From the NCBI GenBank assembly GCA_036478595.1, contig JAZGEF010000068.1, positions 1-64,000 on the forward strand: a stretch of 64,000 bases of DNA. Reading direction: 5' to 3'. The DNA is from Granulosicoccus sp036478595. GTDB taxonomy: Bacteria > Pseudomonadota > Gammaproteobacteria > Granulosicoccales > Granulosicoccaceae. Below the pieces are notes generated by a model that worked only from the letters and a program-made list of their open reading frames with translations, had not been told where the DNA came from and made no database searches. The stretch's first letter is position 1. Each line of letters opens with the position of its first letter. The translations under genes were made by a program, and so were the position numbers. Shown in pieces: positions 26,331-35,821 of this stretch.

Positions 26331-27290
26331 GTGGCCAGCAAAGACGTCGACAGCGTTTCACCCTCATCACACGAACATCGAACTCCCGTGCGGTGGTACA
26401 TATTAGTATTCATCGTGCCAGCAACGCTGATCTATACCACTTTCGCGATTTATCCAATCATAGAATCACTACGACTGTCGCTTTATCAAGCAGGTGATGG
26501 CGGTGGCATGTTTGTGGGCATTGCCAATTATGCCCGCCTCGTTGGCGAACCGTACTGGGCTGAACAGTTCTGGAACGCTTTCAAAAATAATGTGCTGCTC
26601 TTTGCCATGCACATGCTGATTCAAAACCCGATTGCACTCGCACTAGCAGCACTACTGAGTATCCCGACTCTAAAAGGGGCTGCTACCTATCGCACAATAT
26701 TTTTTCTGCCTACCTTATTGTCGGTGGTTGTAGTCGGCTTTATCTGGCAGTTGATTCTTTCACCGCTTTGGGGCATCACGCCGGCATTCATGAACTGGGT
26801 CGGTATGGGTAGTTTTTTTCAGCCTTGGTTGGGCCTTGAGAGCTCAGCACTAATCACGGTGACGCTAATCTCAATCTGGCAGTACGTCGGCATTCCGTTG
26901 ATGCTGTTTTATGCCGCACTGTTGAATGTGCCAGAGGAGACGATCGAGGCTGCACGTATCGATGGTTTAAATGGTTGGTGGATTTTCTGGAAAATTAAAT
27001 TTCCGTTGATTCTGCCCACACTTGGCTTAGTCGGTATTTTAACTTACATCGGCAACTTCACTGCCAGCTTTGATTTGATCTATTCGATTCAAGGTGGCCT
27101 GGCAGGGCCTGATTATTCAACTGATGTCATGGGTACCTTCCTGTTCCGAACGTTTTTCGGATTTCAGGCGCAGCTTGGCGATGTGTATATGGGCGCAACC
27201 GTGGCATCTGCCTTGTTTTTTATCATTCTAATTGGCGTCGGGCTCTATTTGTTCGGGGTTCAGCGGCGCTTACAGAGGTACGACAGCTAA
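26331..27290 (+). CDS. sugar ABC transporter permease (MalF type)
   Basis: 319 residues with six hydrophobic helices and the permease EAA loop, ETIEAARIDGLNGWWIFWKIKFPL, which docks on the ATPase. It starts at GTG 26331 after GAGAGGATC. The N-terminal cytosolic tail is short. It is the first membrane subunit of the GlcNAc importer, with the stop overlapping the next start (TAATG). Confidence 0.92.
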   Translation: MASKDVDSVSPSSHEHRTPVRWYILVFIVPATLIYTTFAIYPIIESLRLSLYQAGDGGGMFVGIANYARLVGEPYWAEQFWNAFKNNVLLFAMHMLIQNPIALALAALLSIPTLKGAATYRTIFFLPTLLSVVVVGFIWQLILSPLWGITPAFMNWVGMGSFFQPWLGLESSALITVTLISIWQYVGIPLMLFYAALLNVPEETIEAARIDGLNGWWIFWKIKFPLILPTLGLVGILTYIGNFTASFDLIYSIQGGLAGPDYSTDVMGTFLFRTFFGFQAQLGDVYMGATVASALFFIILIGVGLYLFGVQRRLQRYDS

Positions 27291-28126
27291 TGATTATGCG
27301 TGAACGTATAACGAGCGCGGGCATCCACGCCATTTTGATAGCCTACTCGTTGTTGGCTTTGTTTCCGTTGATCCTAATCGTAATTAACAGTTTTAAAACT
27401 AGAAAAGGAATCTTCAATGAGCCTACAGCGTTGCCACTAGGCAAGACGTTTTCGAGTGATGGTTATGCCAGTGTGCTGACCAATAGCGATTTCCCACTGT
27501 ACTTTGGCAATAGTATGGTGGTCACTTGTGTGTCGCTGATGCTAATTTTGCTGTTCGGGGCCATGGCCGCTCATGCACTGTCGGAATATGAATTTCCCGG
27601 TGATTCGTTCATTGGCGTTTATCTGATTCTCGGCATTATGGTGCCCATTCGTCTTGGCACGGTGGCGCTGCTTGAGCTGATCGTTGATCTGGGCCTTGCA
27701 AACACACTCACCGCATTGATACTGGTTTACACCGCCCAGGGTTTACCCATCGCAATATTCATATTTACCGAATTCTTGCGTTCGGTATCACGCGAGATTA
27801 AGGACAGCGCGCGAATCGATGGTCTGTCCGAATACCGAATCTTTTTTGAGGTAGTCGTGCCCTTAGTGCGGCCCGTAATCGCAACCGTGGCAGTCTTCTC
27901 GATGATCCCCATCTGGAACGATCTGTGGTTCCCATTAATTCTATCGCCCGGTGAGGAAACACGCACTGTCACGTTAGGGGTACAGCAGTTCATCGGACAG
28001 TACACAGTTAACTGGGGTGCCGTGTTGGCAGCCTTATCGGTAGCCATCCTGCCGGTGTTGGTCATGTACGTCATTTTCTCAAAACAACTCATCCGCGGCA
28101 TCACAGCCGGTGCGGTCAAGGGGTAG
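27290..28126 (+). CDS. sugar ABC transporter permease (MalG type)
   Basis: 278 residues, six hydrophobic helices, and the EAA loop SREIKDSARIDGLSEYRIFFEVVVPL. The ATG shares a base with the preceding stop; a second ATG six bases on is equally possible. It pairs with the MalF-type subunit and the MsmK-type ATPase 2 bp downstream. Confidence 0.92.
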   Translation: MIMRERITSAGIHAILIAYSLLALFPLILIVINSFKTRKGIFNEPTALPLGKTFSSDGYASVLTNSDFPLYFGNSMVVTCVSLMLILLFGAMAAHALSEYEFPGDSFIGVYLILGIMVPIRLGTVALLELIVDLGLANTLTALILVYTAQGLPIAIFIFTEFLRSVSREIKDSARIDGLSEYRIFFEVVVPLVRPVIATVAVFSMIPIWNDLWFPLILSPGEETRTVTLGVQQFIGQYTVNWGAVLAALSVAILPVLVMYVIFSKQLIRGITAGAVKG

Positions 28127-28128
28127 GC

Positions 28129-29175
28129 ATGGCAACGCTAGAGCTTAAGGGTATTCAAAAATCGTTTGGTGACGTCAACGTCATTCGGGACATGAGTCTT
28201 GACGTCAATGATGGTGAATTGATCGTCTTTGTTGGTCCCAGCGGTTGCGGGAAATCCACCATGCTACGCATGATCGCAGGACTCGAGACCGTTTCTCAAG
28301 GGCGGATATCCATCGGCGGACGACGCGTGGACCATTTGCCACCGGCCGATCGTGGAATCGCAATGGTGTTTCAATCCTATGCCTTATACCCGCACAAGGA
28401 TGTACGTGGCAACCTGGGATTTGCACTAAAACATGCAGGTGTAGCTCAAGCCGAGATTGATCAGCGTGTAAACGCTGCGTCGGAGATTTTGGGCCTGTCG
28501 GAAATGATGGAACGCAAACCTCGTGAGCTCTCCGGTGGCCAGCGCCAACGTGTTGCGATTGGCCGAGCCATTGTTCGTGAACCCGATGTGTTCCTTTTCG
28601 ATGAACCCTTGTCGAATCTGGATGCTGCCCTTCGTGTGCACATGCGAGTGGAGATACTCAAACTTCACCAACGTCTAGGCAACACGATGGTATACGTTAC
28701 ACACGATCAGGTTGAAGCGATGACCTTGGCGGATCGAATCGTCGTGTTTCGTGATGGTCTTGTCGAGCAAGTTGGTACGCCGCTGGAACTGTACAGAAAT
28801 CCTGTCAATACCTTTGTCGCAGGTTTCATTGGCTCACCGGCAATGAATTTTTTACAGGCTGATGCAAAAGGTTCACGTATTCACCTGAGCCAGTCTGAAA
28901 TATGTACCTCTCATATCGGCGACGGACGCGTGAAACTGGGTTTGCGTCCCGAGCATTTGATGCTTGAAGAGAACGGAGCGATCGAAGGCACCGTCAGTGT
29001 CTTCGAACACCTCGGGGGTGAATCTTTCGTTCATCTTACCTTGCCCGATCAGCAAACTCTGGTGGCCAAACTCGACGGTGAACTGAGTTTCAAACCGGGT
29101 GATACCTGTCGCCTGGGTATCAGGCCTGATCATTGTCACGTGTTTGATATGAACAACATACGGATTGCCTCGTGA
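28129..29175 (+). CDS. sugar ABC transporter ATP-binding protein (MsmK/UgpC type)
   Basis: 348 residues. Walker A VGPSGCGKSTML, the LSGGQRQRVAIGRAIV signature, Walker B VFLFDEPLSNLDA, and the H-loop VTHDQVEAM. A C-terminal TOBE/MalK regulatory region (about 240-348) includes VKLGLRPEHL. It energises the GlcNAc importer. Its TGA lies 10 bp before the nagB ATG. Confidence 0.93.
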   Translation: MATLELKGIQKSFGDVNVIRDMSLDVNDGELIVFVGPSGCGKSTMLRMIAGLETVSQGRISIGGRRVDHLPPADRGIAMVFQSYALYPHKDVRGNLGFALKHAGVAQAEIDQRVNAASEILGLSEMMERKPRELSGGQRQRVAIGRAIVREPDVFLFDEPLSNLDAALRVHMRVEILKLHQRLGNTMVYVTHDQVEAMTLADRIVVFRDGLVEQVGTPLELYRNPVNTFVAGFIGSPAMNFLQADAKGSRIHLSQSEICTSHIGDGRVKLGLRPEHLMLEENGAIEGTVSVFEHLGGESFVHLTLPDQQTLVAKLDGELSFKPGDTCRLGIRPDHCHVFDMNNIRIAS

Positions 29176-29185
29176 TGTTTGTGTT

Positions 29186-29983
29186 ATGCCGAAAGCGTGC
29201 TCGGGCGTGGAAGTAATTACGCGCCCCAGTGCAACGGCTGCCGTCGATCTGGTTGCTCGATTGCTAGAGGCACGCATCCGCGCCAAAGGCAATAGTGTGC
29301 TTGGTCTTGCGACTGGGCGTACGATGGAGCGAGTCTACGAGCAATTAGCGGCGAGTGGCGTATCGTTCAAGGCTTGCACAAGCTTTAACCTGGATGAGTA
29401 CATTGGAATACCAGCGAATGATGTCCACTCTTATCGGCACTATATGCAAACGCATTTTTTTTCCAAAATCGATATTGACGTAGCCAACACCCATGTGCCC
29501 GACGCTAATGCCCTCGATTTGAAAGAGGCGGCACAGCGGTATGAGAAAAAAATCGAACACTCTGGCGGTATCGATGTACAGCTGTTGGGTATTGGTGAGG
29601 CAGGGCATATCGGATTCAACGAACCTCTATCGTCGATCATGTCGCGGACACGAGACAAGTCGCTCACACCAGCCACGCGAATGCAAAACGCTGAGATGTT
29701 CGATGGTGTTATTGATAAGGTACCCAAGCGAGCACTAACGATGGGTGTCGGTACTATTCTTGATGCTCGAGAGCTTATTCTGCTTGCAACAGGCCAGGCC
29801 AAAGCCGCTATTGTGGCACAAGCCGTTGAAGGGCCAATTACCTCCATGGTCAGTGCATCGGCGCTTCAATTGCATCCCAATTGCAAAGTCATCGTTGATG
29901 AAGATGCTGCCACTGAGCTTAAGGGTAGGGCTTACTACGATTTCGTATTTGAAAACGAACCAGAGTGGGCTAGGTATCATTGA
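29186..29983 (+). CDS. nagB: glucosamine-6-phosphate deaminase
   Basis: 265 residues from ATG 29186; an in-frame TTG at 29165 would overlap the ATPase gene. Signatures: LGLATGRTMERVYEQL, FNLDEYIGIPANDVHSYRHYM, and GIGEAGHIGFNEPLSS (usual form G-x-G-x-x-GHIGFNEP). MGVGTILDARELILLATGQAKA follows. It converts glucosamine-6-P to fructose-6-P and ammonia. It closes the importer operon, completing the pathway ABC uptake, NagK, NagA, NagB within one divergent cluster. No clear Shine-Dalgarno, so it is perhaps translationally coupled. Confidence 0.92.
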   Translation: MPKACSGVEVITRPSATAAVDLVARLLEARIRAKGNSVLGLATGRTMERVYEQLAASGVSFKACTSFNLDEYIGIPANDVHSYRHYMQTHFFSKIDIDVANTHVPDANALDLKEAAQRYEKKIEHSGGIDVQLLGIGEAGHIGFNEPLSSIMSRTRDKSLTPATRMQNAEMFDGVIDKVPKRALTMGVGTILDARELILLATGQAKAAIVAQAVEGPITSMVSASALQLHPNCKVIVDEDAATELKGRAYYDFVFENEPEWARYH

Positions 29984-30051
29984 ACACAATGGCAAGTCAC
30001 GGCTAAACCCATTATTTCCTTATTTCTAAAACGTCGAGGCAAATTCGATGC

Positions 30052-31071
30052 TCAATCTAGTTTAACCACGAGGCCGCTACGAATACTTTGATCTGCAGCA
30101 AGGCAAATCTGTAGCGACAGTATGGCGTCTTGCATATGGCGTGATAGATCAACATCGTTGTTGATAGCCTCTATTACGAACGCCTGCTCTGCATCACACA
30201 GCGCTTGATGGCTGGGCTCAGACGGCATATCGACGTTTCTGTCACCGATGGCCGTGTGGACCAAAATGCTGCCTACCTTGGTGTGCCCATCGATATCAGA
30301 CGATGCGCCTTTGTTACCTTCGGTTATGGATACTGAGCCGTTAGGTGAAACAATGTCTTTAACGAAGAAGGCAGTCTCTGACATCATCGGGCCCCATCCA
30401 GCTTCGTACCAGCCGACTGAGCCATCATCAAAAACGACTTGGAACTGCCCGTAGTTGTACATATCATCGGGTATTTCATCTGATAGACGTACTCCCATGC
30501 CATGAACGCGGACTGGCTTGGCATCGGTTATCTGGCACATGACATCCACATAGTGAACACCACAGTCAACTATCGGTGATGTCGTTTGCATTAATGCCTT
30601 GTGCGTATCCCACTCAGCGCCGCTTGATTGTTGATTGAGGTTGAGCCTGAATACGTACGGGCCACCGAGGCTCCGCGCTTCACTAATCAATGTTGTCCAT
30701 GACGGGTGATATCGCAATATGTAGCCAACAAGCAGTTTCTTATTGAGTCGCTTTGCTGTTTCAACAACACGCTTTGCATCGATAACATTCGTCGCCAGCG
30801 GCTTTTCGACAAATACATGAGCGCCAGCTTCCATCGAACTGCACGCATAATCGGCATGACTATCTGTGTAGGTAGCGATGATAACCAGGTCGGGATTGCA
30901 GTGCAGGGCGTCTTCAAAATGTTCAAATAAAGGGTAGCCGCTTAGCTCGTCGGGTAGCTTGACAGCAGAACGGTTCACCAGCCCGACAATCTGTGTATCG
31001 GGCCGACGATGATGAGCAAACGCATGGCTCATGCCCATATTGCCAAGGCCCGCAATAAGTACTTTGATCAT
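30052..31071 (-). CDS. Gfo/Idh/MocA-family oxidoreductase
   Basis: 339 residues. An N-terminal Rossmann fold (KVLIAGLGNMGMSHAFAHH) and a VFVEKPLATNVIDAKRVVE motif (the EKP signature) precede a C-terminal alpha/beta domain with GPYVFRLNLNQQSSGAEW and DCGVHYVDVM. The last holds the catalytic-type His. These NAD(P)-dependent sugar or inositol dehydrogenases often sit next to sugar transport genes. This one converges on nagB from the opposite strand with a 68-bp gap, so it is a separate transcript. Substrate unknown. Confidence 0.9.
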   Translation of the reverse strand: MIKVLIAGLGNMGMSHAFAHHRRPDTQIVGLVNRSAVKLPDELSGYPLFEHFEDALHCNPDLVIIATYTDSHADYACSSMEAGAHVFVEKPLATNVIDAKRVVETAKRLNKKLLVGYILRYHPSWTTLISEARSLGGPYVFRLNLNQQSSGAEWDTHKALMQTTSPIVDCGVHYVDVMCQITDAKPVRVHGMGVRLSDEIPDDMYNYGQFQVVFDDGSVGWYEAGWGPMMSETAFFVKDIVSPNGSVSITEGNKGASSDIDGHTKVGSILVHTAIGDRNVDMPSEPSHQALCDAEQAFVIEAINNDVDLSRHMQDAILSLQICLAADQSIRSGLVVKLD

Positions 31072-31494
31072 CTGTTTACTCCGGTCTGTTGTGGGATCGT
31101 GTTCGGTGACTGCAAGTGGCTGTGAGTTTAATCGGTCGATGCAACACGCAATCTTTAGTATACGAAAGGCTCTAGCAAGGAGGCGAACAAAAGGAAATTA
31201 TTTATTAACAACGAAATGAGTTCATGGTCGTTGCAAGGCTGGTTTTGTTGCAGTATGAGGGCGCACTCGCTAAGCCTCAAATTTACAAGGCTTGCATATT
31301 GCGCTAGAAGCTGCCTTGGCGTCCACCAGCCAACGAATCACCCAAGCATCCAACCAACGCTCTGACAGCGTGACCCAAACGAGAAATTGATGGGCAGGTT
31401 ATATATTGGTTAAGCGCCTATTCTGAACTGCAGTTTAACGACACAAGACGGTTACTTTGGCTCAATTTGTAGGGCTAATGGTCGTTATAGGTTG
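31072..31494. other. divergent intergenic region, no gene
   Basis: 420 bp between the Gfo/Idh gene (minus) and the J-domain gene (plus). No coding remnant or RNA was recognised. Promoters for both must be here. Confidence 0.4.
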
Positions 31495-32298
31495 ATGCAT
31501 AACAAAAGGAATTACTACCGAATTCTGCATGTGCAGTTCGATGCTCCCCCAGCAGTGATAAAGGCGAGTTATCGTACAATAATGCAAAAACTGCGCGCCC
31601 ATCCGGATCTGGGCGGTGAAGAATGGAACGCCGGTTTGATCAATGAAGCGCGCAACGTATTGTTAGATCCAATACTGCGCGCAGACTATGATTTGCAACG
31701 TCGTAAAGCGAGTGCTGCAGCAAACCCGAATTCAGACCAGATGCATGCGCAAACCGACATCGGTGGTAGACCCCACCACGACTCAAAACAGTGGGAAAGG
31801 GCTGTCGATGCTGCCAGGCAGGCAGAAACCTGCGGCTCTGAATTAGCAGCAGATACGCGGTTATCTCAATCATGCCTATCGTGCCCGTTTTGTCACAACT
31901 CGGTATCTCAAAAACCGTTTGCGCTACAGGAATACCCAACAGCTTATCGGTGTACCCATTGTGACGCGCCATTAAAAAATGTAGATAGTCATTGGCTAAA
32001 AAAGCACAATGAATTACGTAAGATCAATCGCTCGGAGCTCGAGCAATTGATCAGAGTTTGGGATAAGTGGCCGCGCAATTCCGGCTATAACGCCAGCGTC
32101 TGTGATTGGTCGACAGCGGGTTGCTGTATACAGATGAACTCTGCGGTTAAGGTTGATACGGTCATTCTGTTGTTATCTCCAGTGTTTGATGCGATCGCCA
32201 CTGTTCGCTATCAATCGGCTGATACGTTTTTTGGGCTTGAATTTTTAACGCTTGAAGTCAAAATGACTCCAGGTTCCATCTTTGTTTCAGCGGCGTAA
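31495..32298 (+). CDS. J-domain protein with zinc ribbon and PilZ-like C-terminus
   Basis: 267 residues from ATG 31495. An N-terminal J domain (about 6-68) has the HPD motif at 36-38, needed to stimulate DnaK ATPase. It lacks DnaJ's G/F and substrate-binding parts. A CxxC pair (Cys130/133, with Cys127) and Cys153/156 form a likely zinc ribbon. The C-terminal 90 residues contain RKINR (175-179, the RxxxR pattern) and DWSTAG (204-209, the DxSxxG pattern), then a FFGLEFL strand, as in PilZ c-di-GMP receptors. Spacing is near normal. It is probably a specialised co-chaperone linked to second-messenger signalling; that role is inference. Stand-alone gene. Confidence 0.75.
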   Translation: MHNKRNYYRILHVQFDAPPAVIKASYRTIMQKLRAHPDLGGEEWNAGLINEARNVLLDPILRADYDLQRRKASAAANPNSDQMHAQTDIGGRPHHDSKQWERAVDAARQAETCGSELAADTRLSQSCLSCPFCHNSVSQKPFALQEYPTAYRCTHCDAPLKNVDSHWLKKHNELRKINRSELEQLIRVWDKWPRNSGYNASVCDWSTAGCCIQMNSAVKVDTVILLLSPVFDAIATVRYQSADTFFGLEFLTLEVKMTPGSIFVSAA

Positions 32299-32609
32299 AT
32301 ATCAGCAGGTATGGAAGAACAAAAATTAGTCGCTTATCGCTCAGGCGGCAAAGCCTGATAATCCACGAGACCTTCACAGACTTGTAATTAGGTAAGTTGA
32401 ATCCGCACTGATTGTTTACGTCATGAAAGCATGCAGACGCGATCAAAGTCGTGTAGCACAATGGCTAATGTGTCTTCCCAGCGATAGCTTAGCGACTTAA
32501 TGGAACAGCATATTTTGACCGTGGTGGGTAAATTATGTGACGAAGATGCTGTCATACAAAAAACGTGGATTGGCCGAAAAGCTGTGCATACTAGATTTGA
32601 GGGCCATAA

Positions 32610-32984
32610 GAAGCTGCTGAGACCCGAATTCAGGCTGCCGTTGAGAAAGCAGAGCTGGAAAAACTAAAAGAGATTGCATTGCAAAAACAGCACGCTGAAA
32701 AATGGAAGATCGCACTCGAAGCACATCAGAAAGAAATTGAGGCGGCACACCGAGAAGCAGAATTACTCCGACAACAAGCTGCAGACGACATTGCAAAGGT
32801 TGACGACGACGTCACCACCCTTAGCTTCCAAGGAAAGCAGGTCAGAATCGGCATCACTGCACCTGTTGATGTCAGTGTGCATCGAGAAGAGATCACCGGA
32901 AAATTAAATCTGATGAACCGATTACTGATGAAGCGCCGTAACGCCATTTGTTACCTGTGTGCCGAGCATGGACAGGGGCTGTGA
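32610..32984 (+). pseudogene. coiled-coil gene remnant
   Basis: From 32610 an open frame encodes a highly charged amphipathic coil (EAAETRIQAAVEKAELEK onward) rich in Ala, Glu, Lys and Gln to about residue 70. A short beta-like tail follows, and the frame ends at 32984. There is no credible start: an in-frame TAA at 32607 precedes it and the first initiators are TTG. The last 90 bp run antisense to the NYN remnant, which is evidence that they are not native to this protein. I read it as the broken C-terminal part of a larger gene. Confidence 0.4.
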
Positions 32985-33147
32985 AGTATTTGATGCTAGT
33001 GAGCGTATATGGCTCGTTGGTAGCTTCCTTAATTAGCTTGTTTACGAATTTCTCGACGTCGAGCCAACGACAGTGAGGCTCACGCTTTAGGCAACCGTAG
33101 CAGAGGTTGAAGCCGTCGATGTAGGCGATGGTACGAAGCAATTTCAC
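32893..33147 (-). pseudogene. NYN-domain (LabA-like) protein, N-terminal fragment
   Basis: An 84-codon frame starting with GTG at 33147. Residues 5-56 match the start of NYN/PIN-like RNase proteins: TIAYIDGFNLCYGCLK with the first catalytic Asp, RWLDVEKFVNKLI, then TSIKYFTAPV. Family members are about 200 residues with further acidic residues. Here similarity stops near residue 56 and the frame ends in unrelated sequence. It is a truncated relic and unlikely to be active. Confidence 0.65.
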
Positions 33148-33633
33148 TGATCCCGAAATGACGAATGCCTCAGAATCGGCAGAACTCGCTCAAAATCAGG
33201 CTTGGTTCATGCGTTGGAGGGCAGGTAATGACTGTGATTAGGAGTCGTAATTTGTCGATTTTTCGACTTGATTTGCTATAGATCTAGACATTTCGCTGCG
33301 CTAACGAGGAATATATCAAGCAGCGATTAGATCACTCTTTTGGGGTTATGTGCGTGGTGAGATATCGCTTGTGTGAGCCATAAATTAACCAGTGGAAGAT
33401 TTTTCTGCCCCAGAGAATTTGGCCCAACATTTGGGCTACAGCACCTTAATGGCGTTCCTGGGCAAGGTTGCTATTGGACAGACACATCGATTAGGGGGTA
33501 TTGTAAAAGACTAGCGCGATATAGACGCAGCCGATGTCACTACGGTAATGTGATCTGCGATCGCTGCGAAAACAATAAGATGCCTATATAGGGGTGGATC
33601 GAGCGTGTTTACCATAATTGAGGAGAAGGTATA
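33148..33633. other. intergenic region upstream of the Dpp-type importer
   Basis: About 485 bp without a recognisable gene. It ends in the ribosome binding site GGAGAAGG (33620s) of the binding-protein gene and should contain that operon's promoter. No operator-like symmetry stood out. Confidence 0.4.
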
Positions 33634-35676
33634 GTGAAACATAGAATTTTATTTACAGCAGTGCTTAGTCTGCTGGCCGGAACCGTGCAGGCAGCAGACT
33701 GTCCTGCGGTAACGGTAGATGATCCTATGGGCGTAGACCCGGGGGCATATCCACAGCAGTACGACCTGGCGGAATTTCAATCCCTAGCTAACTGCACAAT
33801 GACGTTCGCTGAAAACCCAACGATTGCTGAGATGAACGGCCGAATCCGCGGCAATCCAGATCTACCCCCTGTGGCAGAACGTATTCCAGAAGAGCCTCTG
33901 GTGGTTGCGCCCTATGCATCCATTGGTAAATATGGTGGCGTATTCGATATGATGTCCAACGCAACCGAAGCGGGCACCTCTGACTTTCTAGCGGTACGCC
34001 ATGTCAACCTAGTACGTTTTTCCGACGATTTACAAACCATCGTACCCAACGTCGCCAAAGGCTGGGAGTGGAACGACGATTTCACTCAACTGACTTTCTT
34101 CCTGCGTAAAGGCCACAAGTGGTCCGATGGCGCGCCGTTTGGTGCTGAAGATATCAAGTACTGGTACGACAATCTTTCGATGAACCCGAAAGTGTACGAA
34201 AAGCCGAAAGATTACGTGCTTGTGGGTGGCGAACCCATGACCTTGGACGTGCTCGATCCCCAAACAATACGTTTCAATATGCCGAAGCCGAAGCCGGGTC
34301 TACTAGCGCATTTTGCCAATTCTTATGCTCAGGGATTCCAGCCCAAACACTTCCTTGGCAAGTGGGATCCAGAGCTGAACCCAGAAGCGGATGCGATGGC
34401 GAAGGCTGCTGGCTTTGAAAATGGTCTCGAAGTATTGTCGAACTACTACGGCAACTCGGACTGGACAGACACTCCAACACCGATGCTGAGAAGCCCGGAT
34501 AAGGTTGCCAATCTGCCTGCAGATACAGTGCCGACTCTGGAATCTCACATCCTGGTTGCAGAAAGTACCGAAGGCCGTCACCTGGTGGCTAATCCTTACT
34601 TTTTCCAGGTCGATACCGCAGGTAATCAACTGCCGTATGTCAGCGAGCAGGACGAAATATTCGTCAACGAAGACGAAGTACGTCTGCTTAAGCTGGTTAA
34701 CGCCGAAGTGGATTTCAAGGCACAGTCGCTGCAGTTGTCCACCGCGCCGCTGCTACTGGAAAATCAGGAGAAAGGTGGCTACACCATGCAATTGCGCCCC
34801 GAAGTCACGATCGCAAGTTTCGGCATAAACATGACACATGAGAACCTGGAAAAACGAAAAGTCTTCTCTGACCTGCGTTTTCGTCAGGCGATGTCGGTCG
34901 CGATGAATCGCGAAGAAATGAACGAGACTGCCTTCTTCGGAATGGGTGAAGCCAAGCAGTATGTTGGTTTTACAGATTCGCCTCCCTTCGTTGAAGACAA
35001 GTGGAAGCAACATTTTGCCCAATATGATCCGGCCCTTGCCAACCAGTTACTGGATGAGATGGGCCTGAAAGACGTCGATGGAGACGGATTCCGCGAATTG
35101 CTCAACGGTGATAAGCTGGTAATCAACCTACAGTTCTCGGTGCAGGGTGCTCCCGCTGCATTGGTGGAGCTCATTGGTCAGCAGTGGGGTGCGGTGGGTG
35201 TTCAGACTACGGTTAAAGAAGTTACCCCGGATGAGTACCGTTCTGCGCAATCGTCCAACAAGCTTGATGTGACCATGTGGCGCAACGGCCAACCTCTTGC
35301 CATTGTGTTAGGTACCAACCAAATTTGGGTACCGCCGTATCACGATTATTTCACCGTGCGTACCAATATGCTGTGGGCAGAATGGGTCGATTCAGATGGC
35401 GCCAGCGGAGTAGAACCGCCGGATTACGCGAAACAAATGATGGAAGACATCACCGGGTTTCAGTCAGCACTTGTGGGCACACCAGAATCGAACAAACTGG
35501 GTGCACGCTTGGTGGAAAATCTGGTAAGCAATCTGCTGTTTATCGGTACGGTTCAGGTACCGGCACCGATTTACCATCGCAACGTGGTGCAAAATGTTGT
35601 CGAGTATACAACGCACTCGTTTGAGTATTATCGTTCTTATCCGTATCGACCTACGCAGTGGTGGCTTGACGAATAG
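33634..35676 (+). CDS. peptide/opine-type ABC substrate-binding protein (SBP_bac_5 family, large)
   Basis: 680 residues from GTG 33634, preceded by GGAGAAGG. A signal peptide (FTAVLSLLAGTVQAAD) is followed by a family 5 extracellular binding protein: GKYGGVFDMM, VPNVAKGWEWNDDFTQLTFFLRKGHKWSDGAPFGAEDIKYWYDNL, split here by family position, and DLRFRQAMSVAMNREEMNE. Longer than DppA (about 530), it matches the large subgroup found in marine bacteria with Dpp-like permeases. Substrate could be a peptide, opine or other oligomer. First gene of a five-gene operon. Confidence 0.92.
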   Translation: MKHRILFTAVLSLLAGTVQAADCPAVTVDDPMGVDPGAYPQQYDLAEFQSLANCTMTFAENPTIAEMNGRIRGNPDLPPVAERIPEEPLVVAPYASIGKYGGVFDMMSNATEAGTSDFLAVRHVNLVRFSDDLQTIVPNVAKGWEWNDDFTQLTFFLRKGHKWSDGAPFGAEDIKYWYDNLSMNPKVYEKPKDYVLVGGEPMTLDVLDPQTIRFNMPKPKPGLLAHFANSYAQGFQPKHFLGKWDPELNPEADAMAKAAGFENGLEVLSNYYGNSDWTDTPTPMLRSPDKVANLPADTVPTLESHILVAESTEGRHLVANPYFFQVDTAGNQLPYVSEQDEIFVNEDEVRLLKLVNAEVDFKAQSLQLSTAPLLLENQEKGGYTMQLRPEVTIASFGINMTHENLEKRKVFSDLRFRQAMSVAMNREEMNETAFFGMGEAKQYVGFTDSPPFVEDKWKQHFAQYDPALANQLLDEMGLKDVDGDGFRELLNGDKLVINLQFSVQGAPAALVELIGQQWGAVGVQTTVKEVTPDEYRSAQSSNKLDVTMWRNGQPLAIVLGTNQIWVPPYHDYFTVRTNMLWAEWVDSDGASGVEPPDYAKQMMEDITGFQSALVGTPESNKLGARLVENLVSNLLFIGTVQVPAPIYHRNVVQNVVEYTTHSFEYYRSYPYRPTQWWLDE

Positions 35677-35700
35677 GTTCGAGTTGTTATAGATGTAAAC

Positions 35701-35726
35701 GGCAGCGGGCCCTTGTGCCCGCTGCC
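35701..35726 (+). other. intercistronic stem-loop, Dpp-type binding protein to permease
   Basis: GGCAGCGGGC (35701-35710) pairs perfectly with GCCCGCTGCC (35717-35726) around the loop CCTTGT. It lies 25 nt after the binding-protein stop and about 95 nt before the permease ATG. The sequence after it (ACTAAATCAAATTT) is not a U-tract. It could be a weak terminator or an mRNA-stabilising structure. Confidence 0.75.
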
Positions 35727-35821
35727 ACTAAATCAAATTTCTTTGAGTTGAAAAACTTCAAAATTAACAATCCTAAATACGTGTTAATAACCTTATTACC
35801 TAAGGAGGCATAGGAGCACCA

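Noticed and set aside
32258..32461. Various short frames opposite the real genes
   Set aside because: They are antisense shadows with no similarity or RBS.
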